DNA of 64,000 bases, from assembly GCF_014857905.1 (NCBI RefSeq), contig NZ_JACYXE010000002.1:372001-436000 (forward strand), given 5' to 3'. Made by a program: the position numbers and the translations under genes. The notes beneath the pieces were generated by a model. The model had not been told where the DNA came from. It did no database searches and worked only from the letters and a program-made list of their open reading frames with translations. Position 1 is the stretch's first letter. Each line of letters begins with the position of its first letter. This document shows positions 9,706-17,958 of the stretch, piece after piece. Source of the stretch: Agilicoccus flavus. Lineage in GTDB: Bacteria > Actinomycetota > Actinomycetes > Actinomycetales > Dermatophilaceae.

Positions 9706-10131
9706 GGCCCCAGCGTAGGCAGGCGTGCACCCGGCGGGCCGCGGGTGCGAGATGGCGGGACGTGGCGGCGCACCGCCGGGTGACGGTGGTGCCCGGGCGG
9801 TGCGAGGCCGTCGGTCGGGTGCGCCGGCGGTCGACCGTGCGTCCGCCCGACCGGTGTTCCGGCGGTCGGCCGGTGTCGTGCCCGCGTCGAGGAGTCCTCG
9901 TCCGCGGTCCTGCTCCCCGCCCCCACCGGGTGGTGCCCCCGGCGCCCCCGTCGCCGGTCCGTGCGTGGCGCCGTGCGCCGAGTGTCACCGTCGCCCGGGA
10001 TCGTCGGCCACCGACCTCCCCCGAGGCCGGGTCGTGGGTGCTGCGTGCCGCCGTCCCCCGTCGGCGTCGTCCCCCGTGTGCTGTGCTGCGTGCGTCCCGC
10101 CGCGACCGTCCCCACGATCGCGGTCCTGGAC
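9706..10131. other. Gene-free stretch with degenerate copies of the downstream repeat
   Basis: I see no credible gene here; open frames on both strands are low-complexity Arg/Pro/Gly shadows. Around 9914-9965 the sequence resembles a repeat unit (CCCCACCGGGT followed later by GTCGCCGGTCCGTGCGT), and 10091-10130 holds another eroded copy (TGCGTGCGTCC and GCGACCGTCCCC). These look like older copies of the array that follows. Confidence 0.4.
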
Positions 10132-10326
10132 CCCGGCCCCCACCGGGTCGTACTCGGCGACCCCATCGCCGTGGTGCTCCCGGCCCCCACCGGGTCCTGC
10201 GCCGCGACCCCCATCGCCGCGTCGTGCGTCCCGGCCCCCGCCGGTGGTGCTCGGCGACCCCCATCGCCGCTTCGTGCGTCCCGGCCCCCACCGGGTGGCG
10301 TTCCGCGATCCCCATCGCGTCCTGCC
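10132..10326. repeat. Intergenic repeat cluster, four units of 47-51 bp, two mini-hairpins each
   Basis: Units begin at 10132, 10179, 10230 and 10280. Each starts with CCCGGCCCCCACCGGG (a CCCGG/CCGGG stem with a CCCCCA loop), then a variable ~9-nt spacer, then GCGACCCCCATCGC (a GCGA/TCGC stem, again with a CCCCA-type loop); two units end in TCGTGCGT. The third unit has CCCCCG in the first loop, and the fourth has TCCCCA in the second. The period is 47, 51 and 50 bp, not a multiple of three, so this is not a protein repeat. It lies upstream of yaaA. Confidence 0.7.
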
Positions 10327-10347
10327 GACACCAACTGTATCGACCGT

Positions 10348-10377
10348 CCAGGTCCTTGTTCAAGACGAATGACCTGG
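10348..10377. promoter_or_regulatory. Inverted repeat upstream of yaaA
   Basis: CCAGGTC and its reverse complement GACCTGG are separated by 16 nt, about 100 nt before the yaaA start. Local base composition is less GC-rich than the surroundings, as expected for a promoter region. It may be a regulator site or RNA stem; the partner is unknown. Confidence 0.35.
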
Positions 10378-10477
10378 TCAGGCGTCCTGAACGGGTCTTC
10401 TTGCATACAACGCGCCCAATCCTGTTGCGCCCCAACACCTCGGTGTGCGGGCCGGATCGGGGCGGTAGCGTGCAGGG

Positions 10478-11284
10478 GTGATCGTCCTGCTCTCCCCGGC
10501 GAAGTCCCTGGACCTCGACTCGCCCCTGCCGACCCGCAAGAACAGCCGGCCGAGGATGCTTTCCGAGACCGAACGGCTCGTGGACGTGATGCGCGGCAAG
10601 AGCCCGGGGGAGCTGCGCGAGCTCATGGGCATCTCCGACGACCTGGCCCGCCTCAACGTGGAGCGCTACGCCGACTTCGCGACGCCCTTCACGACCCGCA
10701 ACGCGCGGCCGGCGATCTACATGTTCGCGGGCGACGTCTACCAGGGGATCGCCGCGCGGGAGCGGTTCGACGCCCGCGACCTCACCGAGGCGCAGAAGAC
10801 GATCCGCATCCTCTCCGGTCTGTACGGGCTGCTGCGCCCGCTCGACCTCATGCAGCCCTACCGCCTCGAGATGGGCACCGCGCTCGTGACCGACCGCGGC
10901 GACTCGCTCTACCGCTGGTGGGGGGACCGCATCACGAACGCCGTGCGCGCCGACCTCGCCGAGTCGCCGGGCCCGCAGGTGGTCGTCGACCTCGCCTCGC
11001 AGGAGTACAGCCGCTCGGTCGACCTCGCCGCGCTCGCGGCCGACGGCATCCGCGTCGTCACACCGCGGTTCGAGGACCAGGGCCCGCAGGGGGACTACAA
11101 GGTCGTCTCGTTCAGCGCCAAGCGGGCGCGGGGTCTCATGGCCGGGTGGCTCGTCACGCATCGCGTTCGCTCGGTGCGTCGTCTCACCGAGTTCGACGAG
11201 GCGGGGTACGCCTACGACGCGGCAGGCTCGTCGCGGGACGCGCCGGTGTTCCGACGCGCCCGCGACCGGCACGGGGCTCATTGA
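10478..11284 (+). CDS. yaaA: Peroxide stress protein YaaA (DUF328/UPF0246)
   Basis: Protein of 268 aa starting at GTG 10478 with the family signature IVLLSPAKSLD. Further conserved stretches are FTTRNARPAIYMFAGDVYQG, RILSGLYGLLRPLDLMQPYRLEMG and VVDLASQEYS. In E. coli YaaA limits free intracellular iron and protects DNA during peroxide stress; it binds DNA and acts in the cytoplasm. Family length is about 250-260 aa, so this one is full length with a slightly longer Arg-rich tail. It stands alone, with the repeat cluster upstream and transposase debris downstream. Confidence 0.92.
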   Translation: MIVLLSPAKSLDLDSPLPTRKNSRPRMLSETERLVDVMRGKSPGELRELMGISDDLARLNVERYADFATPFTTRNARPAIYMFAGDVYQGIAARERFDARDLTEAQKTIRILSGLYGLLRPLDLMQPYRLEMGTALVTDRGDSLYRWWGDRITNAVRADLAESPGPQVVVDLASQEYSRSVDLAALAADGIRVVTPRFEDQGPQGDYKVVSFSAKRARGLMAGWLVTHRVRSVRRLTEFDEAGYAYDAAGSSRDAPVFRRARDRHGAH

Positions 11285-11436
11285 GTCGACGGTGACGCCG
11301 CAGGCGCCGGGCTCGCGAAGTCCTGGACGGTCGGCCCGGCAGCGCCGCCCCCCCCGGGCGCTGTGAGCTCGAGGTGAGACCACCAGAGGTCCACATCGTG
11401 TAGATCTGTCGGGGGCGAGGGTCGAGACGACAGGCG

Positions 11437-11817
11437 ATGAGCATGGCCTCATCAGACCGGCCGGCTGCCGGCCCGCGTCGGCGTCGCTCGCTCACGCCGG
11501 AGCAGAAGGCTGACGTTGTGCGGTGGGATGAGGCGCAGTCATGGCGTCGAAGCACCTGCGTGTCGCGGTGGGCTGCGCGCACCTGGGGCGCGGACGGTGG
11601 CCGCCGGCTGGTGGTCCGCAACGGCCACCATGACGAACGGCGGGTCACTACGGAGGCCGGCGCGATCAGAGTGCGCGTGCTGCGGGTCGACGACAGCGCA
11701 TTGATGGGTCAGCGGGGAACGGCGGCGGTCGGTGGCGGTACCCTGCCGCCGTGGGCGCGCGCGTCGCCGCGGATGGTCGAGGGGTTGCCCACCTCTGTCG
11801 CCCCACCTCAGGTGTGA
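11437..11817 (+). pseudogene. Relic of an IS256 (mutator) family transposase
   Basis: A short open frame ends in a stretch that resembles the N-terminal third of IS256-type transposases: GGRRLVVRNGHHDERRVTTE, then AGAIRVRVLRVDD, then after a degraded gap LPPWARASPRMVEGLP. The family equivalents are VVRNG-x-H...V-T-x-A-G-A-V...PRV-x-D and ILPPW-x-R-x-SP. The catalytic DDE core is entirely missing. The first ~40 codons (RRRSLTPEQKADVVRW) do not belong to the same segment and may be a fragment of another element. No terminal inverted repeats were found. The surroundings (11285-11436) hold no other gene. Confidence 0.7.
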
Positions 11818-11862
11818 GGGGCCCGACGTCGTCGATCGCGCATCAACGCCGGTGGATGCGCC

Positions 11863-12594
11863 TCAGACGGCCCCGCCGTTGGCGTAGAGGTTCTGGCCGT
11901 TGATCCAGCGGCCGGGTCCCGCCAGGAACGACACGACCTCGGCGATGTCTGTGGGCCGGCCGAGCCGTTCCAGGGGGTTCGCCTTGGCCATGGCGTCGAT
12001 GGTCACGGGGTCTTTGCCGTCGAGGAAGAGCGGTGTAGCGGTCGGGCCGGGGGCGACGGTGTTGACGGTGATGTCGCGGCCGCGCAGCTCCTTGGCCAGC
12101 ACCATGGTGATCGCCTCCACCGCACCCTTGCTGGCGGCGTAGCCGGCGTAGCTCGGCAGGGCCAGCTTGACCACGCTGGAGGAGAAGTTGACCAGGGCCC
12201 CGCCAGGGCGCAGCCGTTGGGCGGCAAGCTGGCTGACCACCAGGGTGCCGCGGACGTTGGTGCGCAGCATCCGGTCCAGCTCCGCGAGGTCGGCCTGGGC
12301 CAGCGGGGCCAGCACCATGATGCCCGCGCAGTTGATCACCACGTCGACACCCCCGAACTCGCGCTCGGCGACGGCGAACACCTCTCCGACCGACTGTTCG
12401 TCGGCGACGTCGGCCTGCACCATGGCAGCGCGGCCGCCGCGGCCGGTGATGTCGTCGACCACCTGTTGGGCCGTGCCGGCGTCGCGGCCGTAGGTGATCA
12501 CCACGGCCTGGCCGTCGGCGGCGAGCCGTTCGGCGATCTCCCGGCCGATGCCGCCCGATCCTCCGGTGACGATGGTGACGCGTGCGTCGGTCAT
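11863..12594 (-). CDS. Short-chain dehydrogenase/reductase (classical SDR)
   Basis: Oxidoreductase of 243 aa. It shows the cofactor-binding TGGSGGIG at the N-terminus, an NCAG version of the NNAG motif, the catalytic Ser in LVNFSSSVVK, the YxxxK pair in YAGYAASKGAVEA, and NTVAPGPTATPLF. Its best resemblance is to 3-oxoacyl-ACP-reductase-like SDRs of unknown substrate. The start has a GAGGGGA site. A TetR-family gene is transcribed divergently from the shared 111-bp operator region, which suggests that regulator controls it. Codon choice is less GC-extreme than in neighbouring core genes, hinting at acquisition. Confidence 0.9.
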   Translation of the reverse strand: MTDARVTIVTGGSGGIGREIAERLAADGQAVVITYGRDAGTAQQVVDDITGRGGRAAMVQADVADEQSVGEVFAVAEREFGGVDVVINCAGIMVLAPLAQADLAELDRMLRTNVRGTLVVSQLAAQRLRPGGALVNFSSSVVKLALPSYAGYAASKGAVEAITMVLAKELRGRDITVNTVAPGPTATPLFLDGKDPVTIDAMAKANPLERLGRPTDIAEVVSFLAGPGRWINGQNLYANGGAV

Positions 12595-12626
12595 GGTCGT
12601 TCCCCTCTCGTTGATGTGTACGATGA

Positions 12627-12649
12627 GTCTACAAAATCACGATGTAGAC
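12627..12649. promoter_or_regulatory. Palindrome GTCTACA-N9-TGTAGAC between SDR and TetR genes
   Basis: Perfect 7-bp inverted repeat with a 9-nt centre, 33 bp upstream of the SDR start. Position and symmetry suit a dimeric regulator such as the adjacent TetR protein. The AT-rich centre (AAAATCAC) may also hold a -10 element. Confidence 0.55.
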
Positions 12650-12654
12650 GTCGC

Positions 12655-12691
12655 GTCAACATCGCGCGGTGTAGTCAACATCGCGCGGTGT
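12655..12691. promoter_or_regulatory. Tandem 18-bp direct repeat upstream of the TetR gene
   Basis: GTCAACATCGCGCGGTGT occurs twice, at 12655-12672 and 12674-12691, with a 19-bp period. Each copy contains the near-palindrome ACATCGCGCGGTGT (12 of 14 positions symmetric). The second copy ends 14 bp before the TetR ATG and just ahead of its GAGAGGAGAGG ribosome-binding site, so occupancy would block transcription or translation of the regulator. Confidence 0.6.
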
Positions 12692-12705
12692 GTGAGAGGA
12701 GAGGC

Positions 12706-13416
12706 ATGAGCCCCGAGCGGGACAGCCCAGCCGTCGTCCCGGAGAGATTGAAGGCCGCGCCCCGTCCTGGGCAAGGTCGGCGACCCACCGCGCAGGTGCG
12801 CTCGGCGATCCTGGAGGCCGCGGGTCGGTTGCTGCTCGCAGAGGGAATGGCCGGCTTCACCATCGAGCGGGTGGCCGCCCTGGCCGGGGCCAGCAAGATG
12901 ACCATCTACAAGATGTGGCCGTCCAAGGGAGCGCTGGCTCTGGCCGGATACTTCACCACGGTCGAGCCCGCTCTCGCCTTCCCCGACACCGATGACATCG
13001 AAGCCGACCTCATCGTTCAGCTCACCGCCTTCGTGCGGCTGCTCGACACCACCAGAGCAGGGCCGGTGATCGCCGGCCTGATCGGGCAGGCGCAAACCGA
13101 CTCCGAACTGGCGGCGGCTTACCAACAGCAGTACTCCCGGCCCCGTCGCGCCGTAGCGGTCGAGGCAATCGGGCGCGCCCAGACCCGAGGTCAGATCGAC
13201 CCGACGGTGGACCCTGAGGTCCTCGTCGACCAGTTGTGGGGTGCCTGCTACCACCGTCTGCTGCTACCCGATCAACCTCTGACCGAGCAGTTCGCCGTGG
13301 CCCTGGTCCACAACCTGCTGCACGGTGTGCGGCGGCGTGACGTGGAAGGATCAGAGGCTCGCGAGTCGGCCGCTTGTGCGCGAACCGGGATCGACGTGCC
13401 AGCTCGCCCGGGGTGA
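12706..13416 (+). CDS. TetR/AcrR family regulator (divergent from SDR)
   Basis: Regulator of 236 aa. The ATG at 12706 follows a strong GAGAGGAGAGG site. After ~25 residues of a Pro/Arg-rich arm comes the TetR helix-turn-helix (RSAILEAAGRLLLAEGMAGF, then TIERVAALAGASKMTIYKMW). The C-terminal ligand domain resembles the TetR_C_33/AefR type (LIVQLTAFVRLLDTTRAGPV, WGACYHRLLL). It is divergent from an SDR gene across 111 bp carrying a palindrome and a tandem 18-bp repeat, so autoregulation plus control of the SDR is the simplest reading. The ligand is unknown. Confidence 0.88.
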   Translation: MSPERDSPAVVPERLKAAPRPGQGRRPTAQVRSAILEAAGRLLLAEGMAGFTIERVAALAGASKMTIYKMWPSKGALALAGYFTTVEPALAFPDTDDIEADLIVQLTAFVRLLDTTRAGPVIAGLIGQAQTDSELAAAYQQQYSRPRRAVAVEAIGRAQTRGQIDPTVDPEVLVDQLWGACYHRLLLPDQPLTEQFAVALVHNLLHGVRRRDVEGSEARESAACARTGIDVPARPG

Positions 13417-13566
13417 CGTCGACCCAGCATCATCGGGCGTTCGACGTGGTCACGAGGGGCCGTCGACGATATGACAGCGGCGACACGACGACTGCGCGCT
13501 CGACGGCGGTGCTGGACGCGCTGTTGGGCGTAGCCGAGCGTCGCCACGATGATCATGGTGCGATCG

Positions 13567-13593
13567 CCGGGGTCGCGTAGTGCGCGACCCCGG
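13567..13593. terminator. Strong hairpin between the two TetR genes
   Basis: Perfect 11-bp stem CCGGGGTCGCG/CGCGACCCCGG with a 5-nt loop, 150 bp after the first TetR gene and upstream of the second regulator's promoter. There is no T-tract. The rest of 13417-13627 holds no recognisable gene. Confidence 0.6.
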
Positions 13594-13627
13594 AGCGGGG
13601 CAGAAGCCCGAGAGCCCAACGAGCCAC

Positions 13628-13663
13628 TTGACAATGCGGAATAGTGAGTGTTCGATCAGTCAC
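13628..13663 (+). promoter_or_regulatory. Promoter and operator of the second TetR gene
   Basis: A consensus -35 TTGACA lies at 13628-13633. A 20-bp near-palindrome GTGAGTGTTCGATCAGTCAC (13644-13663; 16 of 20 positions symmetric) covers the -10 position and abuts the ATG. No ribosome-binding site fits between, so the mRNA is probably leaderless. The TCAGTCAC half recurs upstream of the oxidoreductase gene. Confidence 0.55.
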
Positions 13664-14257
13664 ATGGTTGCCGACGTTCCCGCTCCTCGCACGACAGCAG
13701 ACGCGCGCCGGGCGACGGTTCTGTCCTGTGCGATCGTCGTGTTCGCGCGGGCCGGCTACTACGCCACCCCGGTCGCCGACGTGGCAGCCGCCGCCAAGAT
13801 CTCTCCCGCGTACGTGTTCCGCCTCTTCCCGAGCAAGCTGGCCCTGTTCGTCGCCGCGCTGAACGCGTGCTTCGCCCGCGTGGTGGCGGCCCTGGAGGCG
13901 GGCGCGGACGACGCCGCATGCGACGACCCGGAGAAGCGGCTGGCGGAGATGGGCGATGCCTACGCGCGGCTGATCGGTGATCGCACCCTGCTGATGTTGC
14001 AGGTTCACGCACTGTCGGCCAGTGACGTCCCTGAGGTTCGCCACGCCCTACGGCGCGGGCTCGAGCAGGTGGTCACCGTTGCCCGCACGCGCACGGGAGC
14101 GTCCCCGGCCGCCGTGCAGCAGTTCGTCGCCTACGGCCAGCTGTGCCACCTGCTCGTCGCCACGGAGCTGGTGGGCACGACGCCTGCCTGGGCGACGGCC
14201 TTGACGGCGGGGATGGCCCACCCTGACCCGCCCGCCACCGAAGAGGACGCCGACTAG
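13664..14257 (+). CDS. TetR/AcrR family regulator (upstream of quinone oxidoreductase)
   Basis: Regulator of 197 aa. The ATG at 13664 is favoured because the helix-turn-helix then starts near residue 10 (RRATVLSCAIVVFARAGYYA, then TPVADVAAAAKISPAYVFRLF), as usual for TetR proteins. A longer frame to 13580 would place the promoter inside the gene. The C-terminal domain is of the common helical ligand-binding type. The gene for a medium-chain oxidoreductase follows after 111 nt and carries a similar operator-like site, so a local substrate-responsive pair is likely. Confidence 0.85.
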   Translation: MVADVPAPRTTADARRATVLSCAIVVFARAGYYATPVADVAAAAKISPAYVFRLFPSKLALFVAALNACFARVVAALEAGADDAACDDPEKRLAEMGDAYARLIGDRTLLMLQVHALSASDVPEVRHALRRGLEQVVTVARTRTGASPAAVQQFVAYGQLCHLLVATELVGTTPAWATALTAGMAHPDPPATEEDAD

Positions 14258-14336
14258 GAATATCGCCACGTCCTGTCGGCACGACAGTGGCGCCCCGCCC
14301 ACGTGCCCCCACCTGCAGGCTTTGGTGCCACAGCTG

Positions 14337-14352
14337 GTGACTGACCAATCAC
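14337..14352 (+). promoter_or_regulatory. Operator-like site upstream of the oxidoreductase gene
   Basis: GTGACTGACCAATCAC is symmetric at 12 of 16 positions and its reverse complement matches the right part of the TetR operator at 13 of 16 positions (shared core G-R-TCAGTCAC). It lies 17 bp before the start codon. Confidence 0.5.
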
Positions 14353-14368
14353 ACACACGGAGGATCCG

Positions 14369-15454
14369 ATGAATGACTCGTCCACAGGCCCTACCCGTCC
14401 CGCCGCGATGCTGGCGACGTACATCGAACTGCCGGGGATCGTCGAGCCCGACGGTCTGCGGTCCGCCACCCGCACCCTGCCGGAACCCGGCCGGGGTGAG
14501 GTTCTGTTGGCTGTCGAGGCCAGCGGGGTCTCCTTCGCAGAACAGCAGATGCGACGCGGCAAGTACTACGATCAGCCGCCCTTCCCCTTCGTCCCGGGTT
14601 ACGACGTCGTCGGCTGCGTCATCGCCACCGGACCGGGCGACGATACGACCACGGTGGGCGGCCGCTACGCCGCCATCACCAAGACCGGTGGCTGGGCCAG
14701 CCACGTCGTCGTCGACGCCGGTGACCTCGTGCCCGTTCCCGACGGCGTGGACCCGGTCGAGGCCGAGACCCTGGTGGTGAACGGCGTGACTGCCTGGCAG
14801 ATGCTGCACCGGGTCGCCAAGGTCCGGGCCGGGCAGACGGTGCTGGTGCTGGGCGCCAACGGAGGCGTCGGCTCCACCCTGGTCCAGCTGGCCCGGCTCG
14901 CCGGAGCGCGGGTCATCGGGACCGCCTCCGCCCGCCACGCCGAAGCGGTCCGCGCCCTCGGCGCCCTCCCGGTCGACTACCGCGACCCCGACGTGTCTGC
15001 CCGCATCCGCGAGCTCGCCCCGCACGGCGTCGACGCGGTCTTCGACCACGTGGGCGGGCCGGGTATCGTCGACTCCTACCGGTTGCTGGCCCGCCGCGGC
15101 ACGCTCGTGGTCTACGGCACTGCCGCAACCCGGGACACCCCCGGCTCTTCCCGGCTGCCGGTGCTGACGATGGTCGCTCGTCTGCTGTGGTGGAACGCGT
15201 TGCCGGGGCACCGGGCGCACTTCTTCAACGTGTGGGCCGGCCGACGTCACCGCACCGCATTCCAGGCCCGTGTCCGTGCGGACCTCGGGCAGGTCCTTTC
15301 CCTGCTCAACGAGGGTCGGCTCATCGCACAGGTCGCCGCCCGCATTCCGCTCCACGACGTCGCCCGGGCTGTACGACTCGCCGAGTCCGGCACCGTCATC
15401 GGCAAGGTCGTCCTCGTCCCGGCGCCCACCGACGCGCAACCCGCGGGCCGCTAG
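14369..15454 (+). CDS. Medium-chain reductase, NADPH:quinone oxidoreductase/VAT-1 type
   Basis: Oxidoreductase of 361 aa with a GGAGG site 8 nt before the ATG. It has an N-terminal GroES-like domain (PEPGRGEVLLAVEASGVSF, FPFVPGYDVVG) and a Rossmann domain with VLVLGANGGVGSTLVQLARL. Zinc-ligand cysteines of alcohol dehydrogenases are absent, which places it in the zinc-free quinone oxidoreductase (QOR) branch. Enzymes of this type reduce quinones or enones using NADPH. It lies downstream of a TetR gene with a matching operator-like sequence, suggesting induction by an electrophile or quinone. Confidence 0.88.
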   Translation: MNDSSTGPTRPAAMLATYIELPGIVEPDGLRSATRTLPEPGRGEVLLAVEASGVSFAEQQMRRGKYYDQPPFPFVPGYDVVGCVIATGPGDDTTTVGGRYAAITKTGGWASHVVVDAGDLVPVPDGVDPVEAETLVVNGVTAWQMLHRVAKVRAGQTVLVLGANGGVGSTLVQLARLAGARVIGTASARHAEAVRALGALPVDYRDPDVSARIRELAPHGVDAVFDHVGGPGIVDSYRLLARRGTLVVYGTAATRDTPGSSRLPVLTMVARLLWWNALPGHRAHFFNVWAGRRHRTAFQARVRADLGQVLSLLNEGRLIAQVAARIPLHDVARAVRLAESGTVIGKVVLVPAPTDAQPAGR

Positions 15455-15493
15455 ACCCTCCGACAGCCGGTCACGTCCCGAAAGGGAGACGCC

Positions 15494-16240
15494 ACGCCCG
15501 TCCCCGTGCTCGCCGCGCGCCCGGTCGCCAAGAGTTGTGGTCACGGCCGCCACCCGATTCGACGCCCTGCGCAAGGTGGTCAAGATCTTTCCCGGTGAGA
15601 GCACCACGATCGCCGGTTGGAGCGGCTCCGGCACGTCGACCTCATGCGTCTCGTCGCCCCGCTCGACGTCCCCAGCGACGGCACTGTCGAACTCGACGGC
15701 GCCGACGAGGCGTCGATGACCCGATCCGCCCTGAACCGGGCCCGCAACTCGACCTGCGGCGTGGTCTTCCAGTGATTCCTCCTCAGCCCGAGCATGACCG
15801 TGCTCGACGACGTCACGTTGCCGTTGCGCACGGGCGGCGTCCGCGGGGCCGAAGGTCTGGCGGCAAGGGATGGCGACGCTCCACCAGCTCGGTCTTCGCC
15901 GATGACGCGAAGAACGAGGCCACCGACCTCTCCGGCGGGGAGAAGCAGCGGGTCGTCATCGCCCGCGACCTGGTCACCCATCCGAGCTCCCATCTCCGCC
16001 GACGAATCAACCGGCGACCTCGACTCCGCCACCGGCCAAACGGTCGAGGACATCCTGTTCGCGCTCAACGGCACGAGAGGCATCGCCTTCATCGTGGTTA
16101 CCCATGACGAGGACCTCGCCGCCCGCTGCGACCGCCGGTTGCAGATCCGTGACGGTGCCGTCAGGGGCCACGGCACCCGGATCGGACCGGCGGAGGTCCG
16201 CCGACATGAACGGGATCGAGCTCATCCGGGCCGCGCGGGA
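15494..16240 (+). pseudogene. Decayed ABC transporter ATP-binding gene (MacB/LolD type)
   Basis: Pieces of one ATPase occur in order but in different frames. The ribosome-binding site AAAGGGAG is intact, but the start reads ACG (15494) before PVPVLAARPVAKS. A frameshift leads to TRFDALRKVVKIFPGES. Walker A reads GWSGSGTST instead of GxSGSGKST, so the Lys is lost. After another shift come MRLVAPLDVPSDGTVELDG and VVFQ followed by TGA at 15773. Later fragments show the signature LSGGEKQRVVIARDLVTHP (around 15930) and, after a further shift, ADESTGDLDSATGQTVEDI and VVTHDEDLAARC. This is clearly inactive. Confidence 0.9.
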
Positions 16241-16244
16241 CTGA
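16206..16244 (+). pseudogene. Possible remnant start of the partner ABC permease
   Basis: A 12-codon frame MNGIELIRAARD starts 8-10 nt past the end of the ATPase relic and stops at TGA 16242-16244. FtsX/MacB-type permeases often begin with a similar amphipathic segment, and such a gene would be expected here. The rest of the permease is absent. Confidence 0.35.
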
Positions 16245-16691
16245 ACGATCACCCCACGCCAGAAGGCGTGATGGGCGTTGGGCCGGGCGGGAGGATGGTG
16301 AGGTAGTCGACGATCCGGTCTCTTCGCCGGCCGGCGCCCGGGCGGTGGAGTAACCGACGGGTCGGACCAGGACCAGCTCACCCCACGCGGCGCCCTTGCT
16401 GCCAATGGGCGTCCCCTCATAGTCCGAAGAACACCAGCAGTCTGCTCCAACCCGAACGAGCGACGCCGACGCAGGCTGCCCACCAGCCGAGCCGAACAGG
16501 TCACGGCATGGCCTGTCATCTCGGCTCTGACCCCGACCAGACCTACACGACACGAACACCTGGGGGTCTCACCCAGGGCTCACAGGGAGCCCCGGCCGGG
16601 CGGCGGGCAGCTTCTGCGGGAGAGGCTGCCCGGTGAATCTGCGCGTCTGCCCGCTCAGTCAAGGTCCAGCGGGCCGGGAGATACTGGACGA
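16245..16691. other. Gene-free stretch before ispG with one small hairpin
   Basis: A hairpin CACGCC-AGAA-GGCGTG lies at 16255-16270. No open frame in the rest resembles a known protein on either strand. Composition is less GC-rich than the core genes. The ispG start follows at 16692, and its promoter must lie within this stretch, but I cannot assign one. Confidence 0.4.
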
Positions 16692-17855
<1,164 letters not shown>

Positions 17856-17958
17856 GCGCGCTCGGCCCTGCGCTGCGGCAGGATGCTCGCGAACGGTCTG
17901 TCGCGCTCATTGCGGCTCGCGCGCTCGCCTTCGTTCGCCGCTGGGTAGACAGGGCAGA

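Noticed and set aside
10132-10326. CRISPR array
   Set aside because: Units lack uniform repeat/spacer structure, spacers are ~9 nt, and no cas genes are present.
8651-11452. A 933-codon reverse frame across DUF2277, the phosphatase, the repeats and yaaA
   Set aside because: It overlaps clearly coding genes in other frames and is low-complexity. The apparent protein repeats come from DNA units of 47-51 bp that do not keep frame.
13272-13634. A 120-codon reverse frame between the TetR genes
   Set aside because: It overlaps the end of the first TetR gene and the terminator hairpin; the sequence resembles no protein family.
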